Shown here: positions 13,621 through 22,106 of the stretch, piece by piece
Position numbering within the stretch: the stretch's first letter is position 1
Layout of the letters: each line of letters opens with the position of its first letter
DNA from: Bacteroidia bacterium
GTDB lineage: Bacteria > Bacteroidota > Bacteroidia > SpSt-205
Length of the DNA: 22,278 bases
Reading direction: 5' to 3'
Assembly (NCBI GenBank): GCA_025060275.1
Contig: JANXCJ010000014.1
Location: forward strand, 1-22,278
Translations under genes and position numbers: made by a program
The notes under the pieces: generated by a model
Told to the model about the DNA's origin: nothing
The model's database searches: none
What the model saw: the letters and a program-made list of their open reading frames with translations, nothing else

Positions 13621-16091
13621 GGGGTACCGGGTTTCAGGCGGAGAGAGCGAGGGTCAGGATTACCGACTGCTAAGGTCAAAGCTCCCCTTCGGTATGGCCC
13701 TACTATACCTGTGTGAATACCGAAACTTAGTGGACGAAAAATACTTGTGCGTCGCAAACGAAGATGAAAATGCGTAAGATAAAAACTAATCTCTCCATGC
13801 CATCCCTCGGAAGCTGTGTATAATAGGCGTCCTGTCAGGTTTTCTTGCCAGCCTGTTCTTCGTAGGAGAGGAAGTTGCCTTATCAAGAAGCCCTGTGGAA
13901 GCCAAGTGATGACCCCTTGAAATGTCCAGTTTCCTGCACTTTGATAGGGGGGCATGCATACCATGTCCGTGTAGTAGCGATGGAAAAAGGGGAAATTAAC
14001 AGAGGGATAAAGTTGCTCAGTCCAGGGTGCATTGGGGGTCTGCCATCCCCCCCCTATCCGAGTCTCTAATGCTCCAAAAGGACTGATGGAAAGAATGGTT
14101 GTGAGTTCAGATGTAGTGGAGAGGATAAGATTTCTTGGAATCTTCGCAAGCTCTACTGCGCCTGAGATACGCCAGCGGAAAACTTTCTCGGGAGGCAAGA
14201 GGAGGGTTCGACGAGGGGTGGTGAAACTCTGTGTACCGGGCTCCCATGCAAAGAGAGTGGCCAAGCGCCATGCCTCGTAGAAACTTTTATTCTCTGCGGA
14301 GAAGGGGCGGATATCCCATCCTCCCCATGCTTTGATGCGAAGCGTACGATGCAAGTACCGCTCCACTTCTCCCTGTACGAATGGGCGAAGGTATCCTTGC
14401 CAAGGAGCTACTCCTTGAAGAAGGTAATAAACCGTATTCCACAGAAGGGGTACCTGGGGTAGGTCTGTGGGCTCTCTTACTTCAATGCCCCCCTTGAAGC
14501 TCCATTCCCAGAGGGGGAATGTCCGAATTTTATGTCGCCACCCTACCATAGGGGCTAATCTTTTCCAGCCCGTTCCATATCTTAGATATATCCAGAACTC
14601 CTTCTCTTGATTTCCCTGCAAGTTCTCATAGCTTATCCGAAGGGGTAAGCCCCACCCCTCTAACTTGTTATAGAATATCCATCCAAAGTCAAAACTAAAA
14701 TCTTTTGTCCTTCTTTCTGTGGTATGTCTTGTATGCCATCTAATAATCCCATTAGTTAGTATGTTGAATCCTCCACTCCAGCGAGAAGGTGCGGTATCTG
14801 GATGGCTTATTACGGAGTCCTGCTTGTTTAGATATGCAATCTGTGCGCTATCTAAGGGAGCCCATCGTATGCTATCCCAAAATGCTCCTCGCGGCTCAGC
14901 TGCATCTGTGAGTACTCGTACTTTTTCCCCGAAATCTAACTTTTCTACCCTAAGTGTCTCTATAGGCGGAGAAGTAGGCAAGGCGTAGGATAGGCTCGGA
15001 GAGTGGGGGGGCAAAATCTTGGGCTTTTTCTGTTCTTTGGGAATAAGAAGTTGATAGCGCTTATAGGCTCCGTATCCCTCTCCCTCTATGCTGATCTCCC
15101 CTACAGGAAGGCTTATGCGAAAAATGCCTCTGAAGCTAAGCTCCCCTACCTGATAACACTGTCCTACAGGTACGTAGGTTATCCTAACCCCAAGCGAGTC
15201 CGTATACCGAATAGGGCGCGGGCTTTTGACATACCATTCTAATCCTACTAAGGCAAAACTCTCATCTGCTAAGACTAAATAACCCTCTACGCAAGGGGAA
15301 GAAGCACTGCGGGGTTCTATAGCTATCTTGTAGAAAAATCCATTATCGTCCCAGTAGCTCCCCATTAGCTTATAGCGATAATAGAGAAAGGCATCCTGCG
15401 CAAGGGGCAGGATCAAGGGAGTCTCAGTCAAATCGGGCAAGCTAAGCCTTTCTCCATAAGGGTCAAAACCTTGAAAAATCCAGCTCCCTAAAAAGCTGTA
15501 ACTCCGCTGTCCTACTATACGTGAGCGGACAATTTCCTCCTTATACTTGTCAGGTGGTGCGAAGTACAAGTACGAAAGCGCCTCACTCATGAATACCACT
15601 TCACCCTTGTGGTACTCCTTCTGTAATAAGCGGCGCAACAGTCTGCTTGTACCTTCCCCCCAACGCAGCGTAAAAAGCGTATAAGTCTCCGCACGAAACG
15701 CAGGCAAGCAAGAACGATTTTTATCTTTCACTGCTATGGCTTTGCGAATAATAACTTCTGCGGGGTTGGTATTTCCCTCAGTGATTACTACTGAGGGGAG
15801 GCGCACTTCCTGGGGGTAGAGTACGAATGTCTTGAGAATGGTATCCTCTAAAAAGAGCGTATCCCGCCGGATGCGATACCCTAAGTGGCGAAACTCTAAT
15901 ATCACACGCTGCTTTGTTGAAAATGAGAGGGTAAAATGCCCCCCTCCACTTGTTACAATCTGAAAACCTGTCTCGGCTAGCTTGACGATCACGTGAGAGA
16001 GGGGTTTATCTTCTGGGTCTTTTACCTGCCCTTGCAGTAGAACATTCTGAGCTAATAAGGATGATATAGCGAGCAGACCCATGCGCCACAT
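13617..16091 (-). CDS. Carboxypeptidase-regulatory-like/DUF5686 outer-membrane protein
   Basis: 824 residues. A signal peptide (MWRMGLLAISSLLAQ) is followed by a carboxypeptidase-regulatory-like domain at about 18-95 (LQGQVKDPEDKPLSHVIVKL, then LEFRHLGYR). Then comes the DUF5686 opening AEVIIRKAIAVKDKN and many short alternating aromatic strands of a beta barrel. This layout and length match the Bacteroidota DUF5686 family, whose function is not established. The ATG is five bases after a weak -7 element (TAAACTTG), so the message may be leaderless. The C-terminus ends SLRLKPGTP rather than in the aromatic residue common on outer-membrane barrels. It is the first gene of a run with the acetyltransferase-like and PAS-SpoIIE genes. 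Confidence 0.82.
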   Translation of the reverse strand: MWRMGLLAISSLLAQNVLLQGQVKDPEDKPLSHVIVKLAETGFQIVTSGGGHFTLSFSTKQRVILEFRHLGYRIRRDTLFLEDTILKTFVLYPQEVRLPSVVITEGNTNPAEVIIRKAIAVKDKNRSCLPAFRAETYTLFTLRWGEGTSRLLRRLLQKEYHKGEVVFMSEALSYLYFAPPDKYKEEIVRSRIVGQRSYSFLGSWIFQGFDPYGERLSLPDLTETPLILPLAQDAFLYYRYKLMGSYWDDNGFFYKIAIEPRSASSPCVEGYLVLADESFALVGLEWYVKSPRPIRYTDSLGVRITYVPVGQCYQVGELSFRGIFRISLPVGEISIEGEGYGAYKRYQLLIPKEQKKPKILPPHSPSLSYALPTSPPIETLRVEKLDFGEKVRVLTDAAEPRGAFWDSIRWAPLDSAQIAYLNKQDSVISHPDTAPSRWSGGFNILTNGIIRWHTRHTTERRTKDFSFDFGWIFYNKLEGWGLPLRISYENLQGNQEKEFWIYLRYGTGWKRLAPMVGWRHKIRTFPLWEWSFKGGIEVREPTDLPQVPLLWNTVYYLLQGVAPWQGYLRPFVQGEVERYLHRTLRIKAWGGWDIRPFSAENKSFYEAWRLATLFAWEPGTQSFTTPRRTLLLPPEKVFRWRISGAVELAKIPRNLILSTTSELTTILSISPFGALETRIGGGWQTPNAPWTEQLYPSVNFPFFHRYYTDMVCMPPYQSAGNWTFQGVITWLPQGFLIRQLPLLRRTGWQENLTGRLLYTASEGWHGEISFYLTHFHLRLRRTSIFRPLSFGIHTGIVGPYRRGALTLAVGNPDPRSLRLKPGTP

Positions 16092-16095
16092 AGTA

Positions 16096-16103
16096 CAAGT
16101 TTA
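16096..16103 (-). promoter_or_regulatory. Candidate -7 element for the DUF5686 gene
   Basis: Minus strand TAAACTTG matches TAnnTTTG except at one base. It ends five bases before the start ATG, the same spacing as at paaA. No -33 TTG is visible. It lies back to back with the plus-strand element at 16109-16116. Confidence 0.35.
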
Positions 16104-16108
16104 TTTTT

Positions 16109-16116
16109 TACATTTG
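16109..16116 (+). promoter_or_regulatory. Candidate -7 element for the CxxCH exported-protein gene
   Basis: TACATTTG fits TAnnTTTG and ends 19 bases before ATG 16135, leaving a leader of about 14 bases. No clear -33 element is present. An earlier in-frame ATG (16081) lies upstream of this element and inside the divergent gene, which argues for the 16135 start. Confidence 0.45.
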
Positions 16117-16134
16117 TTGTACGTATTTGCATCT

Positions 16135-16932
16135 ATGAGGTACCTACAGATAACTTTATGGCTTGCGATAGGGGGATTTGCACTTGTTGCATTTAGGGAG
16201 TCTTACTCTAGCCAGCCTCCCCCGGGACATACGGGTGCGCCAGGAGAGCCTCACAATTGCTCGCACTGTCATGGAGGAGGTACAGGTACACCCATTATTA
16301 ACTTGACTCATGGAGGGCAACCTATTAATACCTATACGCCTGGGGGTGGTCCTATCACCCTTACGCTCTCTGTCAGTCATCCTACTGCCTCAAGATATGG
16401 CTTTCAGCTCACTGCACTTAGTTCTCAGTCTGGACAGCAGAATGCGCCTAATCAGACTCTGAGTACCGCAGGGCACTTAGGGGTGGTGCTTCAAACAGGA
16501 GCGGGTGGTCGTAAATATGTTGCGCACTCTCCGGCTACAAGTACGGGTTCATGGACCTTCACTTGGACGCCTCCTTCCTCTGCTATTGGGGATATCACGT
16601 GGTACGTAGCTACCGTATGTGCTAATGGAAATAATGCCACCTCAGGTGATGTCGTGGGAGTTGCTACCTTCACTATGCAGCCAGGGACGCCGTCTAATGT
16701 AGAAGATGCAGATGTTTCTCCCCTTTACTGGCTGCAAGGGGCTCAACTGCATTTTTCTCCTCAGGTGAAAAAAGCAAAGCTTTATTCAATCTCAGGACAA
16801 GAGATAGCTGCATGGAAAGAAGGAGATTCCCCCTTAGTAGTGCCTGAAAGTGGGGGAGGTATCTTACTACTACAGCTCCAGTTAAGTACTCATGAAGTGG
16901 TGAAACGAGTCTTTTTAGCCTCCCTTCGTTAG
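16135..16932 (+). CDS. Exported CxxCH (haem c-like) protein with type IX sorting tail
   Basis: 265 residues. A signal peptide (MRYLQITLWLAIGGFALVAF) precedes GEPHNCSHCHGGG, in which C42-x-x-C45-H46 is a c-type haem attachment motif. A domain of about 140 residues rich in G, T and S follows (ITLTLSVSHPTASRYGFQLTAL, then WTFTWTPPS), like the Reelin-type domain found with such motifs in Bacteroidota. The last 65 residues (AKLYSISGQEIAAW, ILLLQLQLSTHEVVKRVFL) resemble a type A sorting domain recognised by the type IX secretion system. I infer a cell-surface or secreted protein. The upstream ATG at 16081 would add 18 residues and overlap the divergent gene; I prefer 16135. Function unknown. Confidence 0.75.
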   Translation: MRYLQITLWLAIGGFALVAFRESYSSQPPPGHTGAPGEPHNCSHCHGGGTGTPIINLTHGGQPINTYTPGGGPITLTLSVSHPTASRYGFQLTALSSQSGQQNAPNQTLSTAGHLGVVLQTGAGGRKYVAHSPATSTGSWTFTWTPPSSAIGDITWYVATVCANGNNATSGDVVGVATFTMQPGTPSNVEDADVSPLYWLQGAQLHFSPQVKKAKLYSISGQEIAAWKEGDSPLVVPESGGGILLLQLQLSTHEVVKRVFLASLR

Positions 16933-17018
16933 TATAAATTTAGGCGGCTCTTAGCTAGCGCACGAATAAGCACCTTAGTCTAAGCTTTTGCAAGAATGTT
17001 TTACGTATCTTGGTTGTA

Positions 17019-17351
17019 ATGGAAGCTCCTGAGTTTGCCATCATATATGTTATCTGTTCCGGCCTTGAAGAGGCTAAGAAGATCGCAGGAAAGGTATTAG
17101 ATCAGCGACTTGCGGCATGTGCTAATATTGTATCTCCCATCTATTCTTTATACTGGTGGAAAGAAAAGATAGAAGAGGCGCAGGAGACGCTTCTTCTTCT
17201 TAAGGCGCCCTATGGTTATTATCAGGAAATAGAGAAGGTAGTGAGGGCAAACCATAGCTATGAGGTACCTGCCATTTTGCGCCTACCTATTACAGAGGGA
17301 CTTCCTGAGTATTTGCGCTGGTTAGCGCAGGAGACGAACTTTGACTACTAA
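17019..17351 (+). CDS. cutA: Divalent-cation tolerance protein CutA
   Basis: 110 residues, the usual CutA1 size. The family signature is complete: AIIYVICSGLEEAKKIAGKVLDQR, then ACANIVSPIYSLYWWKEKIEE, then NHSYEVPAIL and EYLRWLAQET at the end. CutA forms very stable trimers in the cytoplasm and has been linked to copper and other divalent-cation tolerance, though its exact job is unsettled. ATG 17019 gives a normal N-terminus; a TTG three codons earlier is possible. It opens a plus-strand run with the DUF2279, serine-hydrolase and mutL genes, each overlapping the next. I see no strong promoter in the 86 bases before it. Confidence 0.93.
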   Translation: MEAPEFAIIYVICSGLEEAKKIAGKVLDQRLAACANIVSPIYSLYWWKEKIEEAQETLLLLKAPYGYYQEIEKVVRANHSYEVPAILRLPITEGLPEYLRWLAQETNFDY

Positions 17352-18156
17352 GCTATTACTCCTAAGCGCTTTCTGTATTTCTGATACGCTACCTCGTCGT
17401 GGAGCTTTTTGGGGAGGGGTAGGGGTGGGGTATGGGCTTATTTATGCCCTTCCTGCTGCTACATGGTATAAGTGGAGGGAGGCGCAGGGCTGGCGCTTCT
17501 TCAATGATGGGCTGGAGTGGAGACAAATGGATAAGCTTGGGCATGTATGGACCACTTACCACCTGAGCCTCCTAATCCGGGAGTGGGCAAAGAAAAATGG
17601 ATATTCCCAACGCCAGGCGTATCGCATGGGAGGTAGTTTGGCATGGCTTTTCCAACTTTCCATAGAGGCATTTGACGGCTTCTTTCCGAAATGGGGTGCT
17701 TCTCTATGGGATGTGGCTGCTAATACGGCGGGCACAGCTTTGTACATGCTCTCACAGGCTCTACAAGGGAGCCCCTGGCAGGTGGGGATGCGCTTTTCTT
17801 TTCATCCTACCCCTTATGCGAAGCAAAAGCCTCACCTTTTAGGTAGGGGGGTTGCTCAGATTCTTAAGGACTACAACGGGCAGACTTATTGGTTTTGCAT
17901 TTTTCATCGCCGCTCTCCCATAGGTTTAGCTTTGGGGCATGGGGCAGAAGGGCTTTTGGGAGGGTATGGGCAGGAGCCAGAGGCTACAATCAGAGAGCGG
18001 GAGAGACGCCGCTGGGTACTCAGTGTAGACCCACACTGGGAGGTCCTTTTTCGTAAGTCTCACTGGTTTGTTCGTATTTTTGTATCTTTCAAGACACCTT
18101 TACCTGCGCTTGTATATGTGGCGCCAAAGGCTCGCTTTGTGTGGTTGTATTATTAG
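17341..18156 (+). CDS. DUF2279 family envelope protein
   Basis: 271 residues starting at TTG 17341, inside the last codons of cutA (11-base overlap). The segment FFNDGLEWRQMDKLGHVWTTYHLS is the core of DUF2279 (YfiM-like predicted periplasmic proteins), with D-K-x-G-H as its most conserved part. FDGFFPKWGASLWDVAANTAGTALY follows, also typical, with small residues that could form membrane helices. The N-terminus (LLLLSAFCISDTLP) is hydrophobic enough for a signal sequence, and the C-terminus is basic with short strand-like runs. Function is unknown in the family. Its end overlaps the next gene by 41 bases. Confidence 0.75.
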   Translation: MTTKLLLLSAFCISDTLPRRGAFWGGVGVGYGLIYALPAATWYKWREAQGWRFFNDGLEWRQMDKLGHVWTTYHLSLLIREWAKKNGYSQRQAYRMGGSLAWLFQLSIEAFDGFFPKWGASLWDVAANTAGTALYMLSQALQGSPWQVGMRFSFHPTPYAKQKPHLLGRGVAQILKDYNGQTYWFCIFHRRSPIGLALGHGAEGLLGGYGQEPEATIRERERRRWVLSVDPHWEVLFRKSHWFVRIFVSFKTPLPALVYVAPKARFVWLYY

Positions 18157-19351
18157 CTTACTGGCTTTTATGCCTCCACCACAGCCCTATCGCCCTCAAG
18201 TAAATAGTCTGTCTGCTCCAGATACGACTTGGCTTCCTCGCTTCTTAGCAGAAAAAGCACCACAACTTCTACCCTACCTTCAGGCGGCTAAAAATTATCA
18301 TATTCAGATAATCTATACACAGGTCAATAGAAATGCGCAAAACCGTCCTATTCTCAAGCATTATGCTTTTCGGCTGGATACTCAGGAGTATTTCTATCCT
18401 GCCAGCTTAGTAAAGCTGCCCTTAGCGGCTTTAGCCCTGGAGAAGCTAAATAAGCTTAAGGGGATGGGTATTTCCATTCGTACGCTGATGACGCTTGAAG
18501 GGGGTGGAAGAGGCTGCTTGGCTAATCCCCCTACGCAGCCTTTCTCTATTGCAGATTGCATTCGGCGGCAGATGGTTTTCAGTGATAACCCTACATTTGA
18601 TTATCTCTATGCTTTTGTAGGACCTTCCCATGCTACTTACACGCTTCGGCAGAGAGGTTACACTTCGGTTTATTTTGGACATAGGTTAGGCCGAAGCTGT
18701 ACTCCCCAAGAAAATCGTTGTGTAGAGGGAGTCGTTTTTCATAGGCAAGGGAAAGCCCCTTATCGTATTCCACCTATGTGTGCGGAAAATTTTCCTCCTT
18801 ATCCTTACCCAGAGCATCCTTACCTGATTACTCCGTATGCTAATTCCCTAAGTCTCAAGGATGCCCATCTTATGCTTATCAGCCTTATTTTCCCACAGGC
18901 TGTTCGCCCTAAGGAACGCTTTCAACTGACACAAGAGGACTATCACCTTCTGCGGCGATACCTTTCTATGCATCCTTCTGAGGCTCGGGACCCTGATTAT
19001 GACCTCAAGGAATATCACGATGGGATTCGCAAGTATTTTTTAGCAGGGGCGGATACTACCCTTATACCTTCGCGCATCCGTATTTTCAATAAGGTAGGGA
19101 TGGCTTATGGATATTTATCAGATGTGGCGTATATTGTAGATTTTGATTTAGGTGTGGAGTTCTTTCTTTCTGCTGTCATATATGTAGGAGAAAATCGTCC
19201 GGGTTTTCCCTCTTCACAGGGGTATCCTTGGCAGGTGGGTTTGCGTTTTCTGAGGGAGCTGGGATGGGTCATCTATCGGTATGAGACAGCGAGACGACGC
19301 CCTTATTTTGCGGACCTCTCGGCTTTTCGGTATGACTACCGACGTCCTTGA
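18116..19351 (+). CDS. Class A beta-lactamase-like serine hydrolase, exported
   Basis: From ATG 18116 the product has 411 residues, with an N-terminal hydrophobic stretch (LALCGCIISLLAF) that looks like an export signal. The three motifs of the fold are in order: S97-L-V-K100 (PASLVKLPLAALALEKL), S156-D-N158 (FSDNPTFDYL) and K326-V-G (NKVGMAYGYLSD). This is the pattern of class A beta-lactamases and related serine hydrolases. The protein is longer than real beta-lactamases (about 290 residues) and has a large insertion between the SDN and KVG motifs. I therefore do not predict antibiotic resistance; a cell-wall or envelope role is as likely. It overlaps DUF2279 by 41 bases and mutL by 20. An ATG at 18068 is possible but less likely. 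Confidence 0.75.
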   Translation: MWRQRLALCGCIISLLAFMPPPQPYRPQVNSLSAPDTTWLPRFLAEKAPQLLPYLQAAKNYHIQIIYTQVNRNAQNRPILKHYAFRLDTQEYFYPASLVKLPLAALALEKLNKLKGMGISIRTLMTLEGGGRGCLANPPTQPFSIADCIRRQMVFSDNPTFDYLYAFVGPSHATYTLRQRGYTSVYFGHRLGRSCTPQENRCVEGVVFHRQGKAPYRIPPMCAENFPPYPYPEHPYLITPYANSLSLKDAHLMLISLIFPQAVRPKERFQLTQEDYHLLRRYLSMHPSEARDPDYDLKEYHDGIRKYFLAGADTTLIPSRIRIFNKVGMAYGYLSDVAYIVDFDLGVEFFLSAVIYVGENRPGFPSSQGYPWQVGLRFLRELGWVIYRYETARRRPYFADLSAFRYDYRRP

Positions 19352-21023
19352 GCAGCGTATTCGCATTCTGCCTGAGTCTGTTATAAACCAGATCGCTGCT
19401 GGAGAGGTAGTCCTACGACCCGCTTCTATCATAAAGGAACTCGGTGAAAATGCCATAGATGCCGAAGCCTTCTCTATCTCCTTCTGGACGGAGGAAGGAG
19501 GTAAATCTCTCATTAAGGTTACCGATGACGGTGTGGGGATGTCCAGAATAGATGCAGAACTTTGCTTTGAGCGGCATGCAACCTCAAAAATTCAGCAGGT
19601 ACAAGACCTGTATAGACTGTCTACCCGAGGCTTCCGCGGAGAAGCCTTAGCGAGTATCGCTGCCGTAGCAGAAGTAGAACTGTTCACCCGCCGTCATCAT
19701 GACACAGTAGGTACAAGAGTGTTGATTTCATTTGGAGAAAAGAGACTTATTGAACCTGTTCGCTGTGCGGCAGGGACTACCCTTATTGTAAGAAGGCTCT
19801 TCCATCGTCTTCCTGTGCGCAGAAAAGCCCTTCGCTCCGAGGCTACTGAACATAGACACAACTTAGAGGAGTTTTTTCGTTTAGCATACCCTCATCCTGA
19901 AAGGCACTTTCGCTTTTACCACAATAAAGAACTTCTCTATGATTTACCTCGTGCTGAGCTAAGCCGACGAATACTTAGTATCCACCCCGAATTGAGTCTA
20001 TCTTCCCTTGTGAGCATTTCTGAAGAAACACCCTTCTTTACAGTCCAAGGATATATCGTATTACCTGAGCATACCCCTCCCCATAATAGAGAAGGATATC
20101 TTTTCATTAATCGTCGCTATGTGAGACATGGGGGTATCCAGCAAGCGATAGGTCAAGTTTATAAGTCCTTGCTTCCTATGGATACGAAGCCTTTATACTG
20201 GCTTTTTCTTGAAGTACCTCCTCACCAGGTAGATGTAAATATTACCCCTTCCAAAACAGAAGTACGGCTCTTAAATGAGGTAGAAATTCGTACGATGCTC
20301 CTGAGCATAGTGCGTCGTGCATTAGCTGTGGGACACTTGAATCTCCCCTCACAGTGGCTCGGAGCTTCCTCCGGAGAATTACCTCCTGTTCCTTCGTCTT
20401 TTTCTTCCCCTGTAGCTTCGGAGGTTCAGAAAAAACTCCCCTTCCACCTTCCAGAGGAGAAAGAAAAAGTTAAAGAGAGGCCAGGATTTATCCTTTTGTA
20501 TGATCGCTTCTTGATTCTCTGGTGGAGAAAGGAGGGGTGGCTTTTAGACCTTATAGGGGTGCAAGAAAGAATTTTGTATGAGCGGCAGCTGAAGGAGTTA
20601 CCTGTGCCCCAGCAAGGGCTTCTTTTCCCTGCTCTACTTCCCCTGACTCCTCTCCAAAAGGCTAAGCTCATGGAGATTCAGCCGAATCTGCAAGCGCAGG
20701 GACTACATATAGAGCTTCGCGAAGGGCGAGAGGTAGTGTTACACTCTATTCCCGTGGGGCTATCTCCCAGCATAGCTATATCCCTTTTACAAGCTGTACT
20801 AGAAATGGTGAGCGAGGAGTCTCTCCCTTCGGATTGGCGGAAGCGTTTAGCTCATCATATTGCTAAACAAGGTGCAGCTCGTACTCCTCCTATACTCAAT
20901 ACTGAAACTATAGAAGCTTTGTGGAGTCAGCTGGAAAAATGTGAAGACCCGAATCATAGCCCAGATGGACGCCGAATACGCTTTCTTCTTACTGAAGAAG
21001 TGCTTACGAAACTCTTTTCATGA
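19332..21023 (+). CDS. mutL: DNA mismatch repair protein MutL
   Basis: MutL links mismatch recognition by MutS to strand removal. From ATG 19332 it has 563 residues. The N-terminal GHKL ATPase shows INQIAAGEVV, IKELGENAIDA, TDDGVGM, RHATSKI and TRGFRGEALASIAA; the transducer part has VDVNITPSKTEVRL. The C-terminal dimerisation domain is present, but the endonuclease motif DQHA(X)2E(X)4E reads DLIGVQERILYE at 406-417, and CPHGRP reads SPDGRR at 543-548. Nicking activity is therefore doubtful. A start 17 codons upstream is rejected because the family begins just before the ILP...NQIAAGEVV segment. The gene overlaps the hydrolase by 20 bases, and its stop overlaps that of the convergent mnmA. 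Confidence 0.95.
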   Translation: MTTDVLEQRIRILPESVINQIAAGEVVLRPASIIKELGENAIDAEAFSISFWTEEGGKSLIKVTDDGVGMSRIDAELCFERHATSKIQQVQDLYRLSTRGFRGEALASIAAVAEVELFTRRHHDTVGTRVLISFGEKRLIEPVRCAAGTTLIVRRLFHRLPVRRKALRSEATEHRHNLEEFFRLAYPHPERHFRFYHNKELLYDLPRAELSRRILSIHPELSLSSLVSISEETPFFTVQGYIVLPEHTPPHNREGYLFINRRYVRHGGIQQAIGQVYKSLLPMDTKPLYWLFLEVPPHQVDVNITPSKTEVRLLNEVEIRTMLLSIVRRALAVGHLNLPSQWLGASSGELPPVPSSFSSPVASEVQKKLPFHLPEEKEKVKERPGFILLYDRFLILWWRKEGWLLDLIGVQERILYERQLKELPVPQQGLLFPALLPLTPLQKAKLMEIQPNLQAQGLHIELREGREVVLHSIPVGLSPSIAISLLQAVLEMVSEESLPSDWRKRLAHHIAKQGAARTPPILNTETIEALWSQLEKCEDPNHSPDGRRIRFLLTEEVLTKLFS

Positions 21024-22106
21024 GTTACTTAGCCGAATCCATCCCCCCACAATCATATCCTCACCTTCATAAGCCACGGCTGCTTGTCCTGGAGTGATGG
21101 CTTTGACAGGCTGGTTAAACTCAACCCGCACTACGCCCTTCTCTGCTGTATAAAGTCTTGCCTCGTGCCCTGCATCCATATACCGAATCTTCACTAAGGC
21201 TGGATATCCTTCATAAGGGAGGGTGGGATATTTATGCCACACAGGCATTTGCATAAAAAAGGTAGTGCGATAGAGATAGGATTCAGGCCCAATAACAATT
21301 GTATTAGTTTCAGGGTGAATTTCTACCACATAATGAGGTGTGCCGAGGGCAGGGAGATTGCGCCGCTGCCCTATTGTAAAGAAGGGATAGCCTCTGTGTT
21401 TTCCTACCACTTTTCCGTTCACATGCACAATGTCTCCGTTGGCTAAAGTCTCAATGTAATCGGGCGCTTTTTTTTGGATAAAGGCCCGGTAATCTCCTTC
21501 AGGGATGAAGCAAATTTCATAGGAGTCTTTCTTCTTAGCGACCCGACTGAGTCCCCATTCTGCTGCTAATGCCCTTGTCTCGGATTTATGTAGTTCGCCT
21601 AAGGGGAAAATAGTCTGAGCTAATACTTCCTGTGAAAGACCCCATAAAACATAAGACTGATCTTTATGGATATCCTTAGCCCGCTGGATGAAGTAGCGAC
21701 CTTCTGCATGGGCTACGCGGGCGTAATGTCCTGTCGCAATTTTTTCGCAGCCTAACTTCTTAGCTCTTTTGAGCAGAGCATCCCACTTGATGTAAGTATT
21801 ACAGAGGATGCAGGGATTGGGTGTGCGCCCCTCCAGATACTCCAGGATAAAATGTTCTATCACCGCTTGCCCGAATTCCTCTTGTAGGTCTAGTACATAG
21901 TGCGGAAAATCATAAGATACTGCTACGCTCCTTGCATCGTTTATATCATCCAGATTGCAGCATCCTACCCTTTTAGAAAAAGAGGGATCAGGCGCCTGAC
22001 TCCATGTTTTCATTGTGAGACCTATTACCTCGTGTCCTTGCCTCTTGAGAAGTACAGCCGCTACACTACTATCCACACCCCCACTCATCGCTACAAGCAC
22101 CCGCAT
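21018..22106 (-). CDS. mnmA: tRNA-specific 2-thiouridylase MnmA
   Basis: MnmA puts sulfur on U34 of the tRNAs for Lys, Glu and Gln, using ATP and a persulfide relay. The 362 residues start MRVLVAMSGGVDSSVAA, with the PP-loop SGGVDSS. Further landmarks are GRTPNPCILCNTYIKWD with the first catalytic Cys region, TGHYARV, KDQSYVLWGLSQE and SYEICFIPEGDY with the second Cys. The C-terminal barrel with FTIGQRRNLPALG completes the family layout. ATG 22106 is the only start needed. The gene converges with mutL: both TGA stops are contained in the palindrome TCATGA at 21018-21023. No promoter of the TAnnTTTG type is clear upstream, although the region is AT-rich. Confidence 0.96.
   Translation of the reverse strand: MRVLVAMSGGVDSSVAAVLLKRQGHEVIGLTMKTWSQAPDPSFSKRVGCCNLDDINDARSVAVSYDFPHYVLDLQEEFGQAVIEHFILEYLEGRTPNPCILCNTYIKWDALLKRAKKLGCEKIATGHYARVAHAEGRYFIQRAKDIHKDQSYVLWGLSQEVLAQTIFPLGELHKSETRALAAEWGLSRVAKKKDSYEICFIPEGDYRAFIQKKAPDYIETLANGDIVHVNGKVVGKHRGYPFFTIGQRRNLPALGTPHYVVEIHPETNTIVIGPESYLYRTTFFMQMPVWHKYPTLPYEGYPALVKIRYMDAGHEARLYTAEKGVVRVEFNQPVKAITPGQAAVAYEGEDMIVGGWIRLSNS

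Noticed and set aside
14719..15242. Plus-strand frames opposite the DUF5686 gene
   Set aside because: They are chance openings against a long, well-supported gene; none resembles a protein family.
16933..17018. Terminator or promoter between the CxxCH gene and cutA
   Set aside because: Only a five-pair stem (CTTAG/CTAAG) with a one-base loop and a poor -7 match were found, with wrong spacing to the nearest TTTG.
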